Origin: Microbacterium mitrae
GTDB taxonomy: Bacteria > Actinomycetota > Actinomycetes > Actinomycetales > Microbacteriaceae
DNA length: 64,000 nucleotides
Direction: 5' to 3'
Assembly: GCF_008017445.1 (NCBI RefSeq)
Contig: NZ_VRSW01000002.1
Coordinates: forward strand, 248,001-312,000
The notes under the pieces were generated by a model that had not been told where the DNA came from, ran no database searches, and worked only from the letters and a program-made list of their open reading frames with translations. This document shows, in pieces, positions 33,416 to 41,185 of this stretch. Numbering within the stretch: the stretch's first letter is position 1; every line of letters starts with the position of its first letter. The position numbers and the translations under genes were made by a program.

Positions 33416-34240
33416 CTACCCCTTGACGGCGCCGGACATGAGTCCGCCGACGAGCTTTCGTTGCATGATTGCGAAGAACACAATGCTGGGAATCGAGGCG
33501 AGCACGGCGCCGGCGGCGAGTGGCCCGAGGGCCACCTTGCCTTCACCGCCGATGAACATCTTCAGGGTGATCGGCAGGGTGTAGTTTTCTGGCGATTGCA
33601 GCAGCACCAACGCGAAGAAGAACTCGTTCCAACTCGACACGAAGGCGAACATCGCGGTGGCGACGACGCCGGGCGCGAGAAGAGGAAAGACGACGCGGCG
33701 CAATGCCTGGAAGCGACTCGCGCCGTCCATGGCCGCTGCCTCCTCAAGCTCAACGGGAATGGCCGCGACGTAACCCTGCAGCATCCACAGCGCGAACGGC
33801 AGGGTGTAGGTGGTGTGAACCAGGGTGAGCCCGAGGAGGCTGTCATTGATGCCGATCGTTCGCAGAATCAAGAACAGCGGCAGGATGATCAGGATGACGG
33901 GGAACACCTGGCTGACCATGATCCAGCCCACGCCCGCGATACGGATCTTGCCCTTCAGGCGTGCCAGCACATAGGAGGCGGGCAACGCGATGATGACCAC
34001 GAGAGCGGTGGAGGCAAGTGCCACGATCGCGCTGTTAATCGACGAGGAGATCAGCCCCTGCTTTGCCAGCGCATCCGAGTAGTTCTGCACATGCCACTCG
34101 TTGGGGATGAGGGAGACGTTGAGCGAGTTCAGTTCGGCCGAAGACTTGAACGAGGCAGAGATGAGCCAAATCAGCGGAAAGCCGAGGAAGAAGATATACG
34201 CCACCAGGGCGATGTATTGACCGACGCGAGAGATGCGCAC
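33416..34240 (-). CDS. Carbohydrate ABC transporter permease (MalG-like)
   Basis: A 274-residue permease with six transmembrane helices and the EAA loop LEEAAAMDGASRFQALRRVVFPLLAPG, which docks with the ATPase. Start GTG 34240 is preferred over GTG 34261 because AAGGAG sits at ideal spacing and avoids overlap with the preceding gene; only one base then separates the two permease genes. It pairs with the MalF-like permease to form the membrane channel for the lipoprotein-bound ligand. Confidence 0.93.
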   Translation of the reverse strand: MRISRVGQYIALVAYIFFLGFPLIWLISASFKSSAELNSLNVSLIPNEWHVQNYSDALAKQGLISSSINSAIVALASTALVVIIALPASYVLARLKGKIRIAGVGWIMVSQVFPVILIILPLFLILRTIGINDSLLGLTLVHTTYTLPFALWMLQGYVAAIPVELEEAAAMDGASRFQALRRVVFPLLAPGVVATAMFAFVSSWNEFFFALVLLQSPENYTLPITLKMFIGGEGKVALGPLAAGAVLASIPSIVFFAIMQRKLVGGLMSGAVKG

Positions 34241-34241
34241 C

Positions 34242-35201
34242 TTACTTCTCCTTGTCTTCACGGAACTGGGCGCGCAGGAAGAGAGCGAGCAGCAGCACGA
34301 CGACGATCACGAGCACAACACCCATGGCAGCCGCGTATCCGATGTTTCGGTTCTTGAAGGCCTCGATGTAGGTGAACAGCATCGGCAGCATGGTCTTGCC
34401 ACCGGGGCCACCTTCGGTCAACACGTAGATGAGTGAGAACGAATTGAAGTTCCAGATGAAGTTCAACGAGGTGATCGAGACGATGATGGGGCGAAGCGAC
34501 GGCAGGGTGACGGTGGTAAACCGGCGCCACGCTCCGGCGCCGTCAACGGCAGCTGCTTCGTAGAGCTCTGATGGAACCTGCTGCAGACCGGCAAGGAGGG
34601 TGACAGTGGTTTGCGGCATGCCGACCCAGACGCCGACCACGATGACGGCGGGGAGCGCGAGTGAGAAATCGCCCAACCAGTTGATGTCATCTGGCAATCC
34701 GACGGCCCCCAGAAAGGCATTCAGCGGCCCGGCGTTGGGGGAGTAGATCATGCGCCACATGATGGCGACCACCACGGGCGGCATCGCCCACGGGATGAGG
34801 GCGAGCAAGCGCGTGAGCCCCTGCATCTTCATGTTGGAGTTCAGCAGCAGCGCGAGACCCATGGAGGCGGCGAGCTGCAGCACCGTAACGGATACCGCCC
34901 ACACCATGCCAATGCGGAACGAGTCCCAGAAGAAGCCGTTGTCGAGGAGGCGGACGAAGTTGTCCATTCCGACGAAGTTGTACTCCGGATTGCGCACCAA
35001 GCGCGCATCGGTAAAGGCGAGCGCAATGCCCATGACGAGCGGTGCGATGCTCAGCACGATGATCGGTAGCAGTGATGGCATGACGAGGAGAATGGCCTCG
35101 CGCCGACGGCTACGTTCAATGCCGGTGATTCGTTTTCTGCGCTTCTTTTGGCCCGGAGGGTGCGCTACCACCTCGAGTGTTGCCGGCAAACTCTGCGTCA
35201 T
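34242..35201 (-). CDS. Carbohydrate ABC transporter permease (MalF-like)
   Basis: A 319-residue permease with a basic cytoplasmic N-terminus (QKKRRKRITGIERSRRRE) and six hydrophobic helices. The EAA loop reads LYEAAAVDGAGAWRRFTTVTLPSLRP. The start overlaps the LacI stop as ATGA (35198-35201), giving translational coupling to the regulator. With the MalG-like permease it forms the heterodimeric channel of a sugar-type importer. Confidence 0.93.
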   Translation of the reverse strand: MTQSLPATLEVVAHPPGQKKRRKRITGIERSRRREAILLVMPSLLPIIVLSIAPLVMGIALAFTDARLVRNPEYNFVGMDNFVRLLDNGFFWDSFRIGMVWAVSVTVLQLAASMGLALLLNSNMKMQGLTRLLALIPWAMPPVVVAIMWRMIYSPNAGPLNAFLGAVGLPDDINWLGDFSLALPAVIVVGVWVGMPQTTVTLLAGLQQVPSELYEAAAVDGAGAWRRFTTVTLPSLRPIIVSITSLNFIWNFNSFSLIYVLTEGGPGGKTMLPMLFTYIEAFKNRNIGYAAAMGVVLVIVVVLLLALFLRAQFREDKEK

Positions 35202-36289
35202 TGTGGAGTTCCATCCGATTGTCGTGGGGTCGTGTTCAAGGAGGTGAGCATGGGGTCAGCGGCGCCGGTGGACTCGCGTGCCACGAGCGTGGGGCCGATG
35301 TGCGCTTGACGTACTTCGCCGCCGTGACCGGCATCGGGGGCGATGCGCTCGAGCACGATCTGGGCTGCGACGTGGGCGCGTTCTGTCGATCCCAGCGAGA
35401 CGCTCGTGATGCTGGGCTGGAAAAGCCCGCCGATTTCGGTGTTGTCAACACCGGTAACGGCAAGGTCTTCCGGAACGCGCAGCCCCAGGTTCTTGGCGGC
35501 GCGGATCACGCCGATCGCGAGAAGGTCATTGGCCGCGACGATCGCATTGATGGGCGTGCCAGATTCTTGCGCGCGGGTGAGCAGGGTGTTGGCCGCGATC
35601 AGACCCGCGGCGACGGTGAAGTCATCGGCGATCTCGATGGGGCTTGCCTCGCTGGCGAGACGCTGTTGTGCGGCGCTGACGAAGCCGCGCTGACGAGCGG
35701 CGCCCGGCGTGGTGTCGAGGGGGCCGTTAATGAAGCCGATGTGGGTGCGCCCGATGTCGATCAGGTGGTCAACGGCCATACCGATCGCGACCGCGGAGTC
35801 AGTGGAGACGGAATCAATGCCGTGCTCGGGCAGCGGGCGACCAATCACGACGATGGGCATGGGTGCGCTGGTCAAAGCGGCGAGGAGTTCGTCGTCAAGA
35901 CGAAGCGGCGACAAGATCATGGCGTCGATGATGCCCGCGCTCATGGTGCGCACGAGTTCGGCCGTGCTATGGGCGGTCTGTCCGGTTTGCATGACCACGA
36001 CGCGGTACCCAGCGGGAGACACTGTCTCGTGAATGGCGGACAGCATCTCGACGTAGACCGGGTTACCGATGTCGGCGACGGCGAACGCGATCTGTTTGGT
36101 CTGCTTCATCCGCAGTGACCGACCGCTCGCGTCGGGTCGGTAGCCGAGTTCAACCGCAGCCGTTCGCACGCGTTCCACCATGGCTTCGCTGGCGCCCTGA
36201 TCGTTCATCGCGCGAGAAGCAGATCCGAGGGAGACACCGGCACGTTCAGCAACCTCGACAAGGGTGACTTTCATCGGCTTGTCATCCAC
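35198..36289 (-). CDS. LacI-family transcriptional regulator
   Basis: A 363-residue regulator. Residues 8-60 are the LacI helix-turn-helix and hinge (VTLVEVAERAGVSLGSASRAMN, ELGYRPDASGRSL). The rest is a periplasmic-binding-protein-like effector domain with HIGFINGPLDTTPGAARQRGF and ANDLLAIGVIRAAKNLGLRVPEDLAVTGVDN. GTG 36289 has GAGGAG upstream; ATG 36274 is an alternative. Two GGAAACGTTTCC palindromes lie 36-84 bp upstream, so the protein most probably represses its own operon and perhaps the divergent esterase until a sugar-like ligand binds. Confidence 0.93.
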   Translation of the reverse strand: MDDKPMKVTLVEVAERAGVSLGSASRAMNDQGASEAMVERVRTAAVELGYRPDASGRSLRMKQTKQIAFAVADIGNPVYVEMLSAIHETVSPAGYRVVVMQTGQTAHSTAELVRTMSAGIIDAMILSPLRLDDELLAALTSAPMPIVVIGRPLPEHGIDSVSTDSAVAIGMAVDHLIDIGRTHIGFINGPLDTTPGAARQRGFVSAAQQRLASEASPIEIADDFTVAAGLIAANTLLTRAQESGTPINAIVAANDLLAIGVIRAAKNLGLRVPEDLAVTGVDNTEIGGLFQPSITSVSLGSTERAHVAAQIVLERIAPDAGHGGEVRQAHIGPTLVARESTGAADPMLTSLNTTPRQSDGTPQ

Positions 36290-36324
36290 GGCGAAGCTCC
36301 TCGGTCATCATTGATCAGGTGGTT

Positions 36325-36340
36325 TTGGAAACGTTTCCAA
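36325..36340. promoter_or_regulatory. LacI-type operator 1
   Basis: TTGGAAACGTTTCCAA, a perfect 16-bp palindrome with the central CG typical of LacI-family operators, located between the divergent LacI and esterase genes. Confidence 0.8.
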
Positions 36341-36360
36341 ATTTGACGAGACTCGTTGGT

Positions 36361-36372
36361 GGAAACGTTTCC
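36361..36372. promoter_or_regulatory. LacI-type operator 2
   Basis: GGAAACGTTTCC, a second perfect copy whose centre is 34 bp from that of operator 1. A TTGACG at 36344-36349 lies between them. Confidence 0.8.
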
Positions 36373-36553
36373 GTCTGAGCAAGGTATCACTGTCCGTTCG
36401 CGGATGCCAGCGATTAGCGAAAATTCGCCGTCGCACGGGCGCACCGACGTGAGGCGGGAATGCCGTGCTGCATGCTTGACACGCAGTCTCACGGTGCAGG
36501 AGTCTGAGACCGTTGACGCGGCCCGCAGACCCGGCCGCCTGGCGGGGAGTGGC

Positions 36554-38047
36554 ATGAATTCAGATACGCGCGCGCACGGCGAGCGACACGAAGGCGACCC
36601 GATCGTCACGGTTTCGAGCGGCACGGTGCGCGGGCAGCGAGACGGAACCATCGACCGATTTCTCGGAATTCCGTATGCGGCGCCGCCGTTCGGCGAGCGA
36701 CGCTTTGCCGCACCTCACCCACCGCAGGCATGGGAAGGCGAGCGCGACGCCACACAGTTCGGGCCGACCGCGCCGCAGACCGCCTACGTTGGCGGGCTGG
36801 AAAAGTACTTGCCGACGGTAGCGATTGCCGGCGACGACATTCTCACGCTGAACGTCTGGGTGCCCGCCGAGCAGAGTCCAGGCGGACGGCTGCCGGTAAT
36901 GGTGTTTGTGCACGGCGGTGCGTTCAGCCGCGGAACCTCGGCACTGCCAGCGTACGACGGTGCCGCGTTTGCGAAGCACGGCATCGTCTATGTTTCGCTC
37001 AACTATCGACTGGGATCCGAGGGGTTCTCGGTACTCGATGGCGTGCCGCAAAACCTCGGCCTTCTTGATCAGATGGCCGCGTTCGCATGGGTGCGGCGTG
37101 AGATCGCTGCGTTCGGTGGTGATCCGAGCAACATCACGGCGATGGGGCATTCCGCGGGTGCAAATGCGCTTGCCGCGATCCTCGCCCACCCCGACGCAGA
37201 CGCCTACTTCGATCGGGTGATCCTGCAGAGCGGGCCGCTGAGCGCGATTGCCGCAGAAAAGAGCCGGCGCATGACAGCAGCGACGGCGAAGCAACTCGGG
37301 GTTGACGCGACGAAGCAGGCATTTGCGGCGAACAGCCCGGCCGATCTCGTCACCGCTCAGACAGCGGCCATCGCGACCGGTTCGCCCCTGGGCGGCGGTC
37401 CGACGTTCGCGCTCGTTGCCGGCGGCGATGCGGTTCCGCGTGATCCGATGGCGGCGTTTCGAGCCGGTGCTGGCCGGAGTATCCCCGTGCTCATCGGGTC
37501 GACCAGCGAGGAGTATCGGCTGTGGTTGGTGCCCTCCGGCAAGCTTGATCGCATCTCGTGGCTCACCGTGACGCTGGCTCGCATGGTCACCAGGGTCAGC
37601 AGGCGCACGGTCAAGACCTATCGAGAGAATCGGCCGGGCGCGGCGCCGGGGGAGATATTGGGGTCGATATCTGCCGACCTGCTACTGGGCCGCGCGGTCG
37701 CTGAATTTGCCGACAGTCGCGTTGACGCCGATGCGGCGACCTACGTCTACGAATTTGATTGGCGAAGCCCCGTCGACAAACTGGGGGCGGCTCACGTGAT
37801 GGAGCTTGGATTCGTCTTTGATCGCCTGGCGTCCGCAGATTCGCAGGCGCTAGCGGGGCAGGGTGCACCGCAGCAACTTGCCGACGAAATGCACGCCGCC
37901 TGGGTCGCTTTTGTCAAGACCGGTGACCCCGGCTGGCAGCGCTGGTCTCGTGAACGGCCCACGCAGGTCTACACCGCCGACGGCGGTCGTGTTGCGTACA
38001 ACCGGCGCTCGCAGGAGCTTGCCCTGCTCCCTCAAGCTGCTCGCTAA
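36554..38047 (+). CDS. Type-B carboxylesterase
   Basis: A 497-residue alpha/beta hydrolase of the carboxylesterase/para-nitrobenzyl-esterase family. The opening VSSGTVRGQRDGTIDRFLGIPYAAPPFGERRF is diagnostic. The oxyanion hole HGGAF is at 120-124 and the nucleophile Ser200 in GHSAGA. TSEEYRLW fits the acidic triad region, while the expected His falls in AHVMELGFVFD. No signal peptide is visible, so it is likely cytoplasmic. GGGGAG before ATG 36554 fixes the start. It is divergent from the LacI operon and shares its operator region, so it may be co-regulated and act on the same ester-containing substrate. Confidence 0.9.
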   Translation: MNSDTRAHGERHEGDPIVTVSSGTVRGQRDGTIDRFLGIPYAAPPFGERRFAAPHPPQAWEGERDATQFGPTAPQTAYVGGLEKYLPTVAIAGDDILTLNVWVPAEQSPGGRLPVMVFVHGGAFSRGTSALPAYDGAAFAKHGIVYVSLNYRLGSEGFSVLDGVPQNLGLLDQMAAFAWVRREIAAFGGDPSNITAMGHSAGANALAAILAHPDADAYFDRVILQSGPLSAIAAEKSRRMTAATAKQLGVDATKQAFAANSPADLVTAQTAAIATGSPLGGGPTFALVAGGDAVPRDPMAAFRAGAGRSIPVLIGSTSEEYRLWLVPSGKLDRISWLTVTLARMVTRVSRRTVKTYRENRPGAAPGEILGSISADLLLGRAVAEFADSRVDADAATYVYEFDWRSPVDKLGAAHVMELGFVFDRLASADSQALAGQGAPQQLADEMHAAWVAFVKTGDPGWQRWSRERPTQVYTADGGRVAYNRRSQELALLPQAAR

Positions 38048-38056
38048 AACGTGAAA

Positions 38057-38086
38057 GGGGCGGCGATCCCGTTGGATCACCGCCCC
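38057..38086. terminator. Stem-loop between convergent esterase and DUF5302 genes
   Basis: GGGGCGG-c-GATCC (38057-38069) pairs with GGATC-a-CCGCCCC (38074-38086), twelve pairs around one mismatch. There is no T-run. Confidence 0.55.
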
Positions 38087-38099
38087 GTCGGACTCTTGG

Positions 38100-38264
38100 T
38101 TACCCGCTCTTGCGGCGGAACTCACGCTTGTGGCTGGTAACATCGTGCGTTCCGGTGACCGCGCCGCGCGCGTCTTCGTGCGCTTCTCCGCTGCGTGCCT
38201 GCGCGTTCTTCTTGGCAAGTGCCTCGCGGAACTTCGCCTTCATATCTTCGTTGGTGTCAGACAT
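38100..38264 (-). CDS. DUF5302 small protein
   Basis: A 54-residue, highly charged protein (MSDTNEDMKAKFREALAKKN ... HKREFRRKSG) matching the actinobacterial DUF5302 family, which has no known function. The ATG at 38264 is supported by TATGCT exactly six bases upstream on the same strand, the leaderless pattern seen elsewhere in the window. The composition (Lys, Arg, Glu) suggests a soluble, possibly nucleic-acid-associated protein, but this is only a guess. Confidence 0.8.
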   Translation of the reverse strand: MSDTNEDMKAKFREALAKKNAQARSGEAHEDARGAVTGTHDVTSHKREFRRKSG

Positions 38265-38270
38265 GCGGTC

Positions 38271-38276
38271 AGCATA
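38271..38276 (-). promoter_or_regulatory. -10 box of the DUF5302 gene
   Basis: TATGCT on the minus strand, six bases before the ATG at 38264. Confidence 0.5.
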
Positions 38277-38395
38277 CCGGCGGGACCATGGTGTGGCCAG
38301 TGCGAACCGGTGTCTTTGCGCCAATAGATGGCATCCGCCGCGCGCGGCAGACGAGAGAGGCGGAACCAGAAGTCACGCCTGCCCCGCGCTGACGG

Positions 38396-40663
38396 TCACT
38401 GACGTTGGAGCAACGTGCGCACCATTCCCGCGTCATCCCGGTCCACCTGTGGGTCCACGTCGATCACAACCGAGTCGATCATGGCCGTGCAAATGCCATG
38501 CGGTGTGCGATAGCCGTCGATCACCGGTGCTCCGCTATCGCGTCCGACGTCCATCACTTCGCTCGTGCCGAACAGGTACCCGCACGTATTGTCGATACGA
38601 CCCGACGCCACCTGCTCACCGTCGACAAACAGCGTCGCGGTTCCGCCCTTGCCGACGCCGCCGCCATCGTAATCGAACACCATTTGCACCTCATGCTCGC
38701 CAGCCGCGATGACCTGTTCAGAGCGCACGTAGTATCGCTCGTGATCGACCCAGTTATGGGCGTAGGCGAGGCGGCCCTCGTCGAAGTACAGGGTCCATCC
38801 ACCGAAGCGACCGCCCTGAGCGATGATCGCGCCCTCTGCCGGCTCTTCGCCGATTGTGACCGTCGCGGTCACACTGTGAGTGCGGTTCTTGACGTCGAGG
38901 ACACTGTTCTCGGCGATGTGTCGCGCCCCGGGGTATAGCCGCATGCGAGTGCGGCCCGCCATCGGGTCCGGGCGCCCAACGAGCGCGGAATTGAGCTTGA
39001 CGGTCTTGCGGTCATCGAGCGGCAGAACGTTGAAGCGCGCGGCTTCGGTCAGAAACAGCTCCTTCATCCTGGCCAGCTGTTCCGGGTGTTCCGCAGCCAC
39101 ATTGTGTGCCTGCGAATGGTCGCCAGGCGCGTAGAGCTCCCACTCGTCCTCCTCAAAGCGGGGGAGTTGTCCGGTGAGATCCCATGGCACGGAGTGAATG
39201 GCGCACGCCGACCAGCCTTCATGATAAATACCCCGATTGCCAACCGTTTCGAAGTACTGCGTGGTGTGCTGTTCGGGGGCCTCTGCGCTGTCGAAAGCGT
39301 ATCCGAATGCCGGGTTGGGGTAGGCCATCTGGGCGACACCGTTCACGATTTCGGGCAACGGCAATCCGGCGGCCTCAAGGATGGTCGGAACCACGGATGT
39401 CACGTGGGTGAATTGCTCACGCACCTCACCGCGAGCGGCGAAGCCATTGGGCCAGTGCGCCACCATGCCGTTGCGCGTGCCTCCCCAGTGCGAGGCAACC
39501 TGCTTGGTCCACTGGTAGGGGGTGTCCATTGCGTGGGCCCACCCCGAGGTGTAGTGGTTGAACAGCTCGGGGCCGCCGATCTGATCGATTCGCTCGAGCA
39601 TGAACGCCACTGTTTCGGGCACGCTGTTGTACTGCGCAAATTCATTCAAGGTTCCTTCGGCGCCGCCCTCAACGCTGGCACCGTTGTCGCCCAGAATGTA
39701 CACGATCAACGTGTCATCGAGACGGCCGAGTTTTTCGAGCTCGTCCACAATGCGGCCGACCTGATCGTCGGTGTGCGTTGCGGCCGCGGCATACGCCTCC
39801 ATCATCCGGGCGTAGAGGCGACGCTCATCGTCAGTCACGTCATCCCACGCCGGAATGGCGTCTGGTCGGGGACTGAGCTCGCAGTCCGCCGGTACGACGC
39901 CCAGCTGCTTCTGCGCTGCCAGCGTGCGCTCGCGCTGCGCATCCCAGCCGTCGTCGAACTGCCCGCGGTAACGCTCGATGTACTCGGCGGGGGCATGGTG
40001 CGGCGCGTGAGTCGCGCCGAAGGCGAGATATGCGAACCACGGCTTGTCTGGCGCCAAGCCGGTTTGCGCGCGAACAAACGCGATCGTGCGATCGGCCAAG
40101 TCCTCAGACAGGTGGTAGTTCTCGGTGTCCGGCGGTTCGATGGGCGTGGTGCCATCAACCAGCGAGGGATTCCACTGGTCAGCCTCGCCGCCGAGAAATC
40201 CGTAGAACCGCTCGAAACCTTCTCCGGTTGGCCAACGATCAAACGGGCCGGTAGCGCCGAGCTCCCACGTCGGAGTCTGGTGCCACTTGCCAAACGCCGC
40301 CGTGTTATATCCGTTGAGTCGAAGCACTTCGGCGACGTTGGCGGCCGAATCTGGGCGCACCGTGTTGTATCCCGGATGACCCGATGACAGATCGGTGAGG
40401 GTGCCCATGCCGACCGAATGGTGATTGCGCCCGGTCAGCAGGGCAGCACGCGTTGGCGAGCACAGCGCCGTAGTGTGGAAACGGCTGAACTTCACGCCAC
40501 CCGCGGCGAGCCGTTCAGACGTCGGCATCTGGCAGGGCCCACCGAACGACGATGGCGCGCCAAAACCCATGTCGTCGATCATGATGACGAGCACGTTGGG
40601 CGCGCCTTCTGGTGCTCGCACCTGGGCCGGGAACGGCACATCACCGACATCCCGGATGTCCAC
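38396..40663 (-). CDS. Arylsulfatase (Cys-type), with in-frame stop near its original start
   Basis: A 755-residue sulfatase. NVLVIMIDDMGFGAPSSFGG supplies the metal-binding Asp pair. CSPTR with Cys68, followed by AALLTGR, is the formylglycine signature; GKWHQTP, GDNGAS and the C-terminal lectin-like region are as in large bacterial arylsulfatases. Cys68 must be converted by an FGE; no competent FGE is encoded in this window. GTG 40663 is the only start in the open frame, but it has a poor ribosome site. The same frame continues upstream to ATG 40723, with GGAAGGG before it and MDMDRQVLPNQTP, interrupted only by TAA at 40684-40682. Either the N-terminus has been lost or the gene is decaying. 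Confidence 0.85.
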   Translation of the reverse strand: MDIRDVGDVPFPAQVRAPEGAPNVLVIMIDDMGFGAPSSFGGPCQMPTSERLAAGGVKFSRFHTTALCSPTRAALLTGRNHHSVGMGTLTDLSSGHPGYNTVRPDSAANVAEVLRLNGYNTAAFGKWHQTPTWELGATGPFDRWPTGEGFERFYGFLGGEADQWNPSLVDGTTPIEPPDTENYHLSEDLADRTIAFVRAQTGLAPDKPWFAYLAFGATHAPHHAPAEYIERYRGQFDDGWDAQRERTLAAQKQLGVVPADCELSPRPDAIPAWDDVTDDERRLYARMMEAYAAAATHTDDQVGRIVDELEKLGRLDDTLIVYILGDNGASVEGGAEGTLNEFAQYNSVPETVAFMLERIDQIGGPELFNHYTSGWAHAMDTPYQWTKQVASHWGGTRNGMVAHWPNGFAARGEVREQFTHVTSVVPTILEAAGLPLPEIVNGVAQMAYPNPAFGYAFDSAEAPEQHTTQYFETVGNRGIYHEGWSACAIHSVPWDLTGQLPRFEEDEWELYAPGDHSQAHNVAAEHPEQLARMKELFLTEAARFNVLPLDDRKTVKLNSALVGRPDPMAGRTRMRLYPGARHIAENSVLDVKNRTHSVTATVTIGEEPAEGAIIAQGGRFGGWTLYFDEGRLAYAHNWVDHERYYVRSEQVIAAGEHEVQMVFDYDGGGVGKGGTATLFVDGEQVASGRIDNTCGYLFGTSEVMDVGRDSGAPVIDGYRTPHGICTAMIDSVVIDVDPQVDRDDAGMVRTLLQRQ

Positions 40664-40681
40664 CGGGGTGGCGCTGCGCCC

Positions 40682-40723
40682 TTACGGCGTTTGATTCGGG
40701 AGAACTTGTCGATCCATGTCCAT
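40682..40723 (-). pseudogene. Severed 5' end of the arylsulfatase gene
   Basis: Thirteen codons (MDMDRQVLPNQTP) with a good ribosome site end in TAA, in the same frame as the sulfatase that resumes at GTG 40663. Large bacterial arylsulfatases often begin with an R-x-VLP-like segment, which makes this look like the true N-terminus cut off by a nonsense mutation. Confidence 0.5.
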
Positions 40724-40945
40724 GACGATGATTCCCTTCCAATTGCGCGCGCGGTCTCTCCGCCCCACGGAGGTCGCTGTGCGTCCCATTGCCAAGCTAG
40801 CACCGCGAGTACCGACTCGACAGGCCGGTGGGTGCGGGCACGGAGCTCCGCGCTCGCTCATACGGAGGCGAGCAAGACACGGCGATCGGTTGCCGCCGCG
40901 TTTTCTGCCTGGTCGGCCAAGAATCCGCCGATTGTCAGGTGTGAC

Positions 40946-40954
40946 TGATAGCAT
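40946..40954 (+). promoter_or_regulatory. Extended -10 promoter element for pnp
   Basis: TGATAGCAT has the TGN-TANNNT form of an extended -10. It would start the message about 45 bases before the structured leader. Confidence 0.35.
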
Positions 40955-40999
40955 CAGTGAGGCTCGCCACAGGCGGGCTGACAACTCAATATCAGCGGA

Positions 41000-41092
41000 G
41001 CGGACTGGGCAGAAAGCTGGTCCCCTGTGGTGGGTTCCTCGTCAACTGGGCCGAGTGATCTTCTACTGGTGGCCAGCGTTAGCGGTTCGCAT
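41000..41092 (+). ncRNA. Actino-pnp-like structured leader
   Basis: The stretch with GCTGGTCCCCTGTGGTGGG and CTACTGGTGGCCAGC can form GCTGG/CCAGC and CTGG-tgg-CCAG helices and lies in the 5' leader of pnp, the position of the Actino-pnp RNA motif described in actinomycetes. Assignment rests on position and sequence impression; a covariance search was not possible. It suggests autoregulation or processing of the pnp message. Confidence 0.5.
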
Positions 41093-41185
41093 CAATGATG
41101 CACGCTCAAATCTGAACGTTCCGCTCCTTCACGAAACTCGCTTCTCACACGGAGGCGCGAGTCAAAACAAAGAAGGAGAGACCTC

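Larger units (their letters stand above)
40724..41185. other. Intergenic region between the sulfatase and pnp genes
   Basis: 460 bases without a gene. The first 200 bases show nothing I can identify. Then come an extended -10 (40946-40954), the Actino-pnp-like leader (41000-41092) and about 90 bases to the pnp ribosome site. Confidence 0.6.
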
